From positions 4,415,501 through 4,479,500 of the forward strand of contig JARFXM010000011.1 of assembly GCA_029532625.1 (NCBI GenBank): a stretch of DNA of 64,000 bases, written 5' to 3'. This document shows, one piece after another, positions 1 to 9,408 of the stretch. Every line of letters starts with the position of its first letter. Within the stretch, counting starts at the first letter, position 1. This DNA comes from Lomentospora prolificans. Taxonomy: Eukaryota; Ascomycota; Sordariomycetes; Microascales; Microascaceae. The position numbers and the translations under genes were made by a program. The notes beneath the pieces are model-generated. The model did not search any database and was not told where the DNA came from. It saw only the letters and a list, made by a program, of their open reading frames with translations.

Positions 1-2
1 TC

Positions 3-155
3 GGGAGGTTCGGCGAGATCGGTGCGATGCTGGACTTTACGATGAGCGCCGTGGGTGGCGTAGCGGATGCGAGGGGCGATGAGGGTTGGGGATATGGGCC
101 TTCGGCATATTCGGTTGAGGCGGGGAATAATCTTGAACTCGAAGCAAGGCCGTAG
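3..155 (+). CDS. C-terminal fragment of an unidentified protein (cut by window edge)
   Basis: An open frame runs in from the left edge and ends at TAG 153-155, giving about 50 residues that finish ...NLELEARP. The stretch is moderately rich in Gly and acidic residues (for example GDEGWGYGPSAY) and has no recognisable motif. It is convergent with the PHAF1-like gene, whose stop lies about 320 bases further right. It could be the last exon of a real gene or a chance open frame; without the upstream sequence I cannot name it. Confidence 0.35.
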   Translation, partial: GRFGEIGAMLDFTMSAVGGVADARGDEGWGYGPSAYSVEAGNNLELEARP

Positions 156-473
156 GGAGCCGTGAGAAAAGCACGAATGGTACTTAATTTGTAAGAGAGT
201 GTAAAGATAGAAAAATGTATGATGAGTGGTGGACGGCTCTCGGCTAGGAAACAATGGAAGCATCCATCATACTGCAATCAAGGATATAAAGCCTAGTGTT
301 GAAATAAACGCTACTTCTATGTGGAATTGAGGTAATAAAAACACCACCTTTGAATGGTTTCATGCAGGCCCATCAACGAGCAAAGGAAATTTGAAATTAT
401 TCGCCCAGAACAGTGATCAGTAACCCCAGACACCGCCAAACAACAGAAGGTAAGAGTCTTACAATGCACAGCC
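156..473. other. Convergent 3' intergenic spacer
   Basis: This AT-richer spacer lies between the stop of the left-edge fragment and the stop of the PHAF1-like gene. It probably holds both 3' UTRs. I see no ORF or repeat of note in it. Confidence 0.5.
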
Positions 474-2083
474 TCAAAAAACAGTAACAGTATTTACATA
501 CCCATTACGCAACACCTCAAATACTAGACCAGGGAAACCGTAGAGTGTCGTCGTCGAGTCTTCGCTACCGTCAGCACCCTTGGGCAGGTTAGCCGCCGCC
601 GTAGCACTGCTGTCCTCCCAACCGCCTAGCAACTCGCAGCTGCTACCAGGGCTGTCTCCCCAGCCTCGGTTCAACACCATTCCTCGTTGGCGTCCTTCGC
701 CCTCACCCGGAGGGTAGAGAGACTTCCAGTGTTCATTGAGACTCTCTTCGATCTGGGAGAACTTTGTCTCCGAGTTGGGCGGGTGTTTCTTACTCGTCGG
801 GTCTTCTAGGTAGGCGATATCCCAGCAGCAGCGACGGTGGCGGTTGAACTCATACGAGCCAGGGATGTTGCCGTGCAAAACGAGTTTCGTAGCAACGAGC
901 CTGTCGGGGGATGTACTCGCGAAGCGCCTCTCCGGGATAGTTCCGTCGCTGTTGTAGCCTGGAGGGCACCTCGATGGATGTGTAGGTGTAGAAACAAGGA
1001 TATCGAAACCAAGATAGAAGTAGTTATAAAAACATTCGCCTGATACATGACCAACAGCCTCTTCCTCGACTGCGTCTTCGTCATTTGTATCCTCAGATCC
1101 GGTCATTAGTGATGATTGGTCCGTGTCAGTGAGGTCGTCAGTTCGGCCGGCTTCGCCTCCATCAGCTCCGCCGCCTGGATTTCGAAGGTTGTGGATCGTC
1201 ATCCTCTTGTCATTTTTTCGATAAATTGCATTCGGGGGCCCGAGCTCTATCACAAGCTCCTGCGGTGTAGTTTCGCCAAGGTGAATCCAGATGGAAGAGT
1301 TGGTCCACTTACGGAACAGCTGAAGTTTCCCACCACCGTGGATCCTCACCAACGATATCTCATCAGCCGGGACGTCTTTGTTTCGTGGAATTGCCGGGTT
1401 CGATTTGATGCTCGGTAGCACGGCGGTCCAGAGAGTTGCCCGAGCCTCCGCCCACGATGGACCATCGAAAACCGCCATCGATGTTGCGGTTTGGTTAGGG
1501 ACAGCTGATAAGAGAGAGACAACATCCTTATCAGGAGAATATATCGAGGCCGGAAGCTTGAATGTGAATGCTACGCCGGGATATGATAGAACATAAACGC
1601 CAACATCTGACTCGTTGTCTCCGTTTGGAGGGATATATTCGCCCGCATATGTCGGTCCAAGGAGCTTGTGGTATATGTGCTTAAACGACGGCCCACCAGA
1701 TCCCGTCGTCTCGCCTGCGGCAGGCGCAACTGATACTGGCCGGACAAGATCCCGGTCGTTGAATGTGATATGGTTACGGGTGAAATCGAGGACTTCGATG
1801 AGTCGTAATCGTTGTTGAGCACCATCAAAGCGAAGACGGATACCGTTAGCTGGAAGATTGACGGTTACAGGTTCTTGGACGGGGCTTTCTCGAGAATACA
1901 TCAGTTCAAGCTGCGGGAATCGCGTGGGCTCGGCCTTGAGGCGTGTGAGTACGTCGTGGAGAGAAGCTCCAAGGGCTATACGGTGATTAGCGGACAGGAA
2001 CAGGAAGAGTTAGGTTATTCATAATAAATACCTAGAAACCCAAGTGCTCTCTTCGGGTACAGCTGACCCATGAATAAAGACAT
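474..2083 (-). CDS. UPF0183 / PHAF1 (C16orf70)-like protein
   Basis: Two exons, 2083-2032 and 1975-474, are joined across a 56-nt intron (donor GTATTT, branch-like CTAAT, acceptor TATAG), giving 517 residues. The joined N-terminus reads QLYPKRALGFLALGASLHDV, which is how fungal UPF0183 proteins begin. The family pattern of LxxDGxxQRLRLIEV (near residue 70) and a closing GYVNTVTVF is present. A low-complexity acidic insert (residues about 280-330, DDLTDTDQSS..DEDAVEEE) interrupts the core. The human relative PHAF1 works with BCAS3 at phosphoinositide-bearing phagophore membranes in autophagy; the role in filamentous fungi is not established, so function here is by family only. A second in-frame ATG lies at 2071 (codon 5). 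The family call is firm; the first exon is less so. Confidence 0.85.
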
Positions 2084-3083
2084 AGTGGCTGCTAGATATG
2101 ACGGCAAACGGCACGAAGCTGGACTAACTCGGGACAGGATACCAACTTTAATGCGTCACGTCCATGAGTTTCGTAGATAGAGGTGATATGGTATGTTTCG
2201 CGTGGAGCGATGAACAAAAGCTATGAACGTTTGGTTAGACAAGTGATAAAGTTGGTTTGCTAATGTTTGTATGTTAGAACTCGGGGACCGAGAGTAGGAA
2301 ACTGCAATGAAGTCCATAGCATCTCGCCATGTGATCACGCTTGCGGGGCGGTTGGTCTAGGCTCACGGCAGAGGACAAGGCAGAGAATAAGGGAAGGCGC
2401 GGAGTCAGCAGGGACAGCGCGCTGAGACCGAGACGGGTGAGGTGCCTGGTGGCTGCGTCATAGGCGGGGCATGCTGGCGATTTGCCAGCCCCACCCCCAC
2501 CTTGTGCTGGATCTAAGCTGAGCAGGGCCCCTGCCACTTAGTTACCCAGGGTGGCATACTATTTGAGGTACGAAAAAAAAGTGGAGGTGTCATTGATGGT
2601 TTCGTTTATTAGGCCTTAAGGGAATTTTTGGCCTTCAATCGCTTCTTGATATAATATCAGGCACACATAGAGGCACTTAAAAAGTGATTATTGTAGAGAT
2701 AATAGTCCAAAAAAAAGTGTCAGAGATGGCATGATCCGGAAGGTTCTATCGCAATGTTTGCTAATCATTCATGTTTTCTATTCTAACACGATCCAATTTG
2801 AATGATCAATTATGATGGAATTTCAAAAAGGGATGTATACCTCTAAATATATAAGGCTAGGGACCATCTTTTCTAAAACCCTATTCTTGTAGATGCCCAT
2901 ATCTAAAAGAGCTGGCACTTCACTATAGTAATCGTCCATTTGAGAGCACAGCCGGACCTTCAGGCTGTTGAGATGATCTACGCTCTTCTCAGGTTTAGTC
3001 TGCTGGCACGCAGCATTCCTCTAATAGTGAGGGTAGTGTGCTGGATTGACCTCCTCTCTATTTGTAGCAGTATTGCTAGTAGC

Positions 3084-3248
3084 TTAGGTGGTAGGCTTGT
3101 TCGTCTGGTATTCTTGTTCCTGCTTTGCCACATATTCCTGGATATCGATCACACTTTTAACCTCTGGGATTGAGGCCTCTTTATCAGGGTCGATATATTC
3201 GACAAGGTCCATATCTTTAGTATATGTGAGGACTTTGGTTTCCTTTTC
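3084..3248 (-). mobile_element. Gag-like retroelement relic (tentative)
   Basis: A 55-codon minus-strand stretch translates to a charged, protein-like sequence (KDMDLVEYIDPDKEAS ... DIQEYVAKQEQEYQTN) ended by TAA at 3084-3086. Coding-like sequence continues on the same strand below 3084 with in-frame stops. The Y-I-D-P-D-K-E segment resembles retrotransposon Gag N-terminal regions, but this is a weak resemblance. Its location beside a copia RT scrap and a protease scrap supports a transposon origin. Confidence 0.3.
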
Positions 3249-3417
3249 ATATTAACAGGATTTGTTCTCCAGCTTGAATAGCTTCAGCCGGGCGAGATGG
3301 CAAGGGGTGTGATCGAATCTAATTTTGTGGTAACTTACTTCTTGATCGATCAGTTAGTTCGCGAGTTTTCAATCAACTGCTTACTGGCCTCTTATGGCGG
3401 CTCTTGGTGCTGCTCCA

Positions 3418-3730
3418 GGCGATTTAAGCCCGCTGAACTGGTTCCTGGGGATCCGGATAGTGAGGGATCGTGTGACCCGAATCCTCTGTGCCAACCAAAC
3501 CTCATATATCAAGGAAATTACCTATGTTTTCGGCGTTGAGAGAACGGGCGGGATAAAGGACCGGTCTCTAACGCCTACGGGCATGCTTCAACCATGTCCT
3601 CCCGGCTCCCGGAAAGGAATCACTCGCTGGCTCGATCGGACTGTTCCAAGCAAAAATCGGCTGTATACTCTTCGCAGTCGTAATCACAAGACCAGATGTT
3701 GTAGGAGCATGCAACGCCCTGGCCCGATTC
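3418..3730 (+). mobile_element. Ty1/copia reverse transcriptase relic, frameshifted
   Basis: The plus strand encodes LNWFLGIRIVRDR followed by ..TSYIKEI (3430-3520), matching the copia RT region that normally reads FLGI.I.RDR......Q..YI..I. After one or more frameshifts another frame gives AKIGCILFAVVITRPDV...NALARF (about 3650-3730), the copia RT/RNase H junction where intact elements read K.GSLLYAA..TRPDIAFA...L.RF. The piece is short, broken and without LTRs that I can identify. It is a dead fragment, not a gene. Confidence 0.7.
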
Positions 3731-3962
3731 CCCCCCAAACCTTCACAAGATCATCATTTTCTTGTAGTAGTCTAATTTTTTTTTATACAGATTTTTATCA
3801 TTTCAGTTTCATTTTCCTTGCCTGTGTTTCGCACTGATTAGGTTGGCTGGAAATATGTATGCACCCTCGACATCGTGAAGGTCTTATGGCTGATAGTGGA
3901 TGATCGGGGGTTATTTTCACCCGCGCCGTAAGCATCTATATTTACCAGACCATTACCAGTCA

Positions 3963-4136
3963 TCACGAACTGCCCATCATCCGCGGGTCCTGTTCGTTCA
4001 AACGTGACAGGTCATTCGTGATGGCGATGGTGGCTCCAGCATCAAAAACGACGGATCCAGCTAATGGATGCACAGGTGTCTTTACCCAGTAGGAAGACTC
4101 GCCCCTAAAGGCAACTTGCCCACTATCCTTTGCTAG
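3963..4136 (-). mobile_element. Ty1/copia aspartic protease relic
   Basis: A 58-codon minus-strand frame reads ...SSYWVKTPVHPLAGSVVFDAGATIAITNDLSRL... and stops at 3963-3965. The VFDAGAT..I.ND pattern is the active-site region of copia-type Pol proteases (D-S/T-G-A). Just past the stop, a +1 shifted frame continues as FVMTGNGLVNIDAYG, matching the next protease segment (G.G....G.G), so a frameshift separates the two. It lies on the strand opposite to the RT relic 230 bases away, so the debris comes from rearranged or separate copies. Confidence 0.6.
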
Positions 4137-5186
4137 TGGATGCTTGATTTACTGATTAGTGCTTCAGGAGTTAGAAGGATGGGTTTTTCTGCTGATTGCA
4201 CTGAGTGTGCAAGATATGGTGAGTGGGGTTTGCCTTAATCCTCCTCTCAACGAGTTGTTAACGCTTCGTAGCTGTGCCTGTGCTTCCTTGGACTGTTTTT
4301 ATCGATTCCTGCACCAACTTTTCGACATTTTGAGTCCTTTCTGGCTTGTTTCAAGCTCTCAGGCTATCAGAGGGTATAAAGCCTCTTGGGCTATTTATGG
4401 ATACGGATTTTACCTCATACATTTTCGGCCTTACAATTATGAGCGCAGTACTTTATCCCTTAGCGACTGTTTGTTTCGCAATCATCGGGGTTTGGGCACT
4501 CTCCTACGTGCATAGCGCCCACAGTGTTCTGGGACATTGTTTTATAGCTTTTGGGCCTGGACGGCCCATCTGGTCATGCGGCAGGCGGGGGTTATCTTTG
4601 GTGGTATCAAGCCTGGGTTTCGGATCATTTTGCAGTCAGAATTGGGGTTATGAAGTAGTTTCGCCAGTGGTGGTTGCGGGGTCAGGATACATGAGCCAAG
4701 CGTGGCGAGGGCGCCACAAAGCTTCGACCACTACTATTGCATGCGGTTCTATGAGTGGTACCGCCAGCGGGCGGGTAGAATTCCACGACGAATAAATTGT
4801 GGATACCAGCATATTTGGCGATCGTGCGTCGTCTGCCGCCCTGGGCTTCTACCGCCGCGGTTATTGTTGTCGAAAAGCTCCATAGAGCCTGGCTTGCCTG
4901 GCTCTGGGGTCTAACTCTGACTGCACCGGCCAACTGTGGCGTCGTGGCGGTCGATGAGTCATCAGGAGTCACAGGCCCACCAGGGTGCCAGATTCAGTTT
5001 TACAGTGGAAAATCTGCAATGCAGCCCATTATCATCCTGTGTTTAAATCAGGGCGACCAGAGATTCGAGGGTTTGCCTGTGAGTCAGCCCAATCGGTTAT
5101 AGTAGGCCTACCTGCTGCGTGCCCCTCTATGCAGACTTCAATGCATTGAGAGGGTATGTTGCAGCATTTTACTTCAACCCCACCGA

Positions 5187-5318
5187 ATGCTGAACCCACG
5201 GCGACTAGTCCGCCTTTGCCTACGCCCTTCTTTTCTGCCCCTCCCACTACTCTCCCACCCAAGTTTCTTCTTGCCCGAATCTAGACTTTTTCGGGAGCCA
5301 TTCAATCGCAAGATAACC
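5187..5318 (+). promoter_or_regulatory. VAS1: In-frame upstream start of VAS1: putative mitochondrial leader
   Basis: An ATG at 5187 opens a frame that runs without a stop for 44 codons into the ATG at 5319. The added peptide begins MLNPRRLVRLCLRP and is rich in Arg, Leu, Ser and Phe with one acidic pair region only near its end, the usual make-up of a mitochondrial presequence. In budding yeast one VAS1 gene makes both mitochondrial and cytosolic valyl-tRNA synthetase from two in-frame AUGs; the same arrangement is inferred here. Confidence 0.7.
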
Positions 5319-8300
5319 ATGGAGTCTGGAAAAGACGCGCCCAACACGGCGCCCACGGCGACCAAGCCCAAGTCCGCTAAACAGGGTAAGCCCCCCCGCC
5401 AGCCAGCTTTGCGCCCCTCGCCCCCGTTTGCCTTTGCTGCCCCTTGTGGTCACCCGGCTTGACCCCGCCATTGCTGTCCGGCCACCGGCTAACGTGAAGT
5501 TTTCTATCCGATAGAGAAGAAGGAAAAGGCAAAGGAGAAGGCTGCTGCTAAAGCGGCACAGGCGAAGCAACAGCAACAGCAGAAGGAGCCTTCCGCGAAG
5601 GCCGCTAAGGAGAAGCCCGCCAAGGACGTCCTCCCACCTTGGGAGAACAAGACCCCGGTCGGAGAGAAGAAGCAACTATACCCCCTCGACGATGAAGCGC
5701 ACCCTCACTTCAAGGCCTACTCTCCCCAGGCTGTTGAGTCTGCTTGGTACTCCTGGTGGGAAAAGAGCGGCTTTTTCAAACCGCAGGGCAATGCGACCAC
5801 TCGATCTGACAACACCTTCGTTATCCCTCTCCCACCTCCAAATGTCACGGGTGCCCTGCACTGCGGCCATGCTCTCGCAAACTCCCTTCAGGATACCCTT
5901 ATTCGCTGGCACCGTATGAGGTAAGTTTGGATTATGTTGTGTTGAACCTATGGGTGGTATAAGTGACTCACACCTCGATTTGCTACAGAGGCTTTGATAC
6001 CCTTTGGGTTCCCGGTTGCGACCACGCCGGTATCTCTACTCAGTCCGTCGTCGAAAAGATGCTTTGGCGCAAGGAGGGAAAGACTCGTCTCGACCTCGGC
6101 CGTGACGCCTTCACCAAGCTCGTCTGGGATTGGAAGGATGAATACCATCAGAGGATCAACAACGCCCAAAAACTCATGGGTGGCTCTATGGACTGGTCCA
6201 GAGAGGCCTTCACCATGGACGAAACTTTCACCAATGCTACCATTGAGGCTTTTGTTCGTCTCCATGATGAAGGTCTCATTTACCGTTCCAACCGTCTCGT
6301 CAATTGGTGTACTCGCTTGAACACTGCTCTCAGTGGTCTTGAGGTTGAGAATAAGGAAATCACCGGCCGCACCATGCTTTCCGTGCCCGGCTACGACAAG
6401 AAGATTGAATTCGGTGTTCTCACACACTTCCAATATCCACTTGATGGTTCCCCCGATGTCAAGATCGAGGTTGCCACTACCCGACCCGAAACAATGTTGG
6501 GTGATACAGGTATTGCTGTCCACCCTGAGGATAAGCGATACACTCACCTTGTCGGCAAGTTCGCGCGCCACCCCTTCACGAACCGGTAAGTGGGCTCTCA
6601 CTCAATTATCTGAAGGCTTTGCGCCTTTTAACACCTGTCTAGACTCATGAAGATCGTCGCCGATGAGTACGTCGACCCTGAGTTCGGTACTGGTGCCGTT
6701 AAGCTTACCCCCGCTCATGACAACAACGATTACACCCTTGGCCAGCGACACGGCCTTGAGTTTGTGAACATTCTTAACGATGACGGCACCCTCAACGAGA
6801 ACGCTGGCCAATTTGCCGGCCAGCGCCGATTCGATGCCCGTTACACTGTTGTTGAGGAGCTTACGAAGCTCGGCCTCTTCGTTAAGAAGGAGCCGAATCC
6901 CATGAAGATTCCCCTTTGTGAGAAATCTAAGGACGTTATTGAGCCTATCATGAAGCCCCAGTGGTGGATGCGCATGAAGGAGATGGGTGCTGCCGCCCTT
7001 GAGGTGGTCGAGCAGGGCAAGGTCACCATTGCCCCCGAGTCCGCTCGCAAGTCCTATACTCACTGGATGTCCAACATCAATGATTGGTGCTTGTCTAGGC
7101 AGCTTTGGTGGGGCCACCGCATCCCCGCCTGGAACGTTATACTTGAAGGCGAGGATACCAAGGACGATAACGAACGCTGGATTGCGGCTCGATCTGAGGA
7201 CGAAGCTCGATCTAAGGCCAAGGAGAAGTTCGGCACCGATAAATTCACCCTTGAGCAAGACCCGGATTGCTTTGAGTAAGTCGTATATCGGCATTGACCT
7301 TGAAGCGAGCGAGCTAACTCGACCCCTCCAGCACCTGGTTCAGCAGTGGTCTCTGGCCCATGGGCACTCTCGGTTGGCCTAACACTGAACATCCCGATTT
7401 CAAGCGTTTCTTCCCCACTAGCATCCTCGAGACTGGTTGGGATATCCTCTTTTTCTGGGTTGCGCGCATGATCATGTTCTCCGTTAAACTTACCGGTGAG
7501 GTCCCTTTTAAGGAGGTATACTGCCACAGCTTGATCCGTGACTCCGAGGGACGAAAGATGAGCAAGTCCCTTGGAAACGTCATCGACCCCCTCGACATCA
7601 TTAGCGGTATCGAGCTAGAGGACCTCCATGCCAAGCTTCTCCAGGGCAACCTTGCTGCCGACGAAGTAGCCAAGGCTACCAAGTACCAGAAGACTGCTTT
7701 CCCCGGCGGTATTCCCGAGTGTGGCGCCGATGCTCTCCGGTACACTCTCGTCTCCTACTCTACCGGAGGTATGCTCGCCCGCGTAATTTTGGCTTTTTTA
7801 TCTTGAATACTAATATATTCTAGGTGGTGATATCAACTTCGACATCAAGGTCATGCATGGCTACCGCCGATTTTGCAACAAGATCTGGCAAGCCAGTAAA
7901 TACGTCCTCCTCAAGCTGCCCAAGGAGTTTAAGCGGGCGAATGAGCTTGATACTACCAAGCTATCACTCCCTGAGAAGTGGATTCTTCACCGCATGAACA
8001 CCGCCGTGAGGGAGACTAACCGTGCTCTCACTAACCGCGAGTTCTCTAAGAGTACCCAGATCACATACCAGTGAGCTACCCGTGATGTCTTATAATATTC
8101 GAAAATGCGTATTTTAACCATGACCCAGATTCTTCTATGACGAGCTTTGCGACGTTTTCATTGTACGTTTCTACCTGGTTCTATTTTAAACCTTCATAAA
8201 CACTAACAGCTGGCGCAGGAAAACAGCAAGGCTCTTCTTAACGACGGTGATGAGGAGTCGAAGAATCGCGTGCTTCAGACCCTCGTCACTGTCCTCGATA

Positions 8301-8944
8301 CTTCCCTCCGTCTCCTCCACCCCTTCCTTCCTTTCATTACGGAGGAGCTCTGGCAGCGTGTCCCTCATCTCGAGGGCGACACTACCCCCACTATCATGCT
8401 CGCGCCATATCCTGAATACGACGAGAAGTTGAACTTTGAGATTGATGCCGTCGACTACGAAATTGGTCTGAAGTGCGCGCAGGGAATGCGTTCCCTTGCC
8501 GCCGAGTATGGTATCCGTACTGGTGGCAAGGTCTTCGTGAAGGCAACGACTGCTGAGAGCTTCGAGAAGGCCAAGACCCAGCGGCATTCAATGCAAGCGC
8601 TCTCTGGTAAGACAATTGCTGAGGTCAACGTGGTTGGCCCTGATGGTGAGGCACCTCAAGGTTGCGCTGTCTTCGTCGTGTCGTCCGACCTGGTTGTCCA
8701 GCTTGACGTTGCTGAGCGCATCACGGATGTTGATGCCGAAATAAAGAAGGTCCGCACTAAGTTACAGAAGAGCCAAGGCGCGGCCCAGAAGCAGAAGGAA
8801 CTCCTCGGTCGGGAGGGCTTCGAGGACAAGGTCAGCGAAGTGGTCAAGACACAGGAGCTGAAGAAGCTTTCTGATGCCTTAGCGGCGACAGAGAACTATG
8901 AGAAGACTATTGCCGAATTCGAGAAGTTGAAGATCTCATCCTAA
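5319..8944 (+). CDS. VAS1: Valyl-tRNA synthetase (cytosolic form; dual-start gene)
   Basis: Eight exons: 5319-5385, 5515-5920, 5989-6585, 6643-7275, 7332-7768, 7824-8070, 8129-8162, 8219-8944. They give 1048 residues, or 1092 from the ATG at 5187. The enzyme charges tRNA-Val with valine. Class I signatures are clear: PPPNVTGALHCGHAL near residue 130 (the HIGH box, here HCGH) and RKMSKSLGN near residue 640. A Lys/Ala/Gln-rich N-terminal tail (AKAAQAKQQQQQKEP) precedes the catalytic core, as in eukaryotic ValRS. The editing domain follows, then the anticodon-binding region (FYDELCDVFIENSKALL) and a C-terminal tRNA-binding coiled coil. Exon 7 is only 34 nt and carries the Y-D-E-L-C block, which confirms the splice choices. 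Introns are 55-129 nt. Confidence 0.96.
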
Positions 8945-9408
8945 AATGTGTATAAAGAATAGATGAAGGAAACTTTTATAAGCGAGAATATTACCAATAA
9001 AAATCCAAGTTTCCCTATCCAAGTTTCCCTATCCAAGTTTCCCTTAATAACTAGTTCGCGGTGAGGTGTCGGTGAGGGTGCAGGATTTGGGGAATTGAGG
9101 TTGCCATAGGCAACAGCGTTACTAATTGTTGACTTTGTTGCCCGTCCTGGCGCGGCTTCCCCACAACACACGCCCACCACGCATTTCCCTCACAATAACC
9201 ATCCATGCCAGGACAGGGTCTTGATTTCCTTCCTTTTGACATCACCATTTTACCAATTATCGCAGCATTTTGTCCCCAGGCAATTTTGCTGGTCAAAATT
9301 TCTTCAATTTCCCCAAAATATATCTAAAGAAGCCTAGGCGCATCATTGTGAATTCTTCGAATTTACCCATTACCGCGCACAAACGAGGACGCCCTCTCCG
9401 TGAGGGCC
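8945..9408. other. VAS1-kinesin intergenic region
   Basis: The spacer lies between two plus-strand genes. It contains an AATAAA at about 8996 that may serve VAS1 polyadenylation, a three-copy 14-bp tandem repeat (listed separately), and the presumed kinesin promoter and 5' UTR. No gene is seen. Confidence 0.5.
9003..9042. repeat. 14-bp tandem repeat, three copies
   Basis: The unit CCAAGTTTCCCTAT recurs head to tail nearly three times just downstream of the VAS1 stop, inside the likely 3' UTR. The copies are identical over the first two and partial in the third. It is a small local duplication. Confidence 0.85.

Larger units (their letters stand above)
2084..5186. other. About 3.1 kb non-genic block with retroelement debris
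   Basis: The block separates the PHAF1-like gene from VAS1. From about 2540 to 4140 it is AT-rich and carries three coding-like scraps of Ty1/copia type, listed separately, on both strands. From 4140 to 5150 I see several short open frames with no recognisable protein. The 5' UTR and promoter of VAS1 must lie in the last few hundred bases. Confidence 0.6.

Noticed and set aside
5247..5675. Minus-strand 142-codon Leu-rich frame across the VAS1 first exons
   Set aside because: It is the reverse-strand shadow of VAS1 exon 2 and of Lys/Ala/Gln-rich coding sequence.
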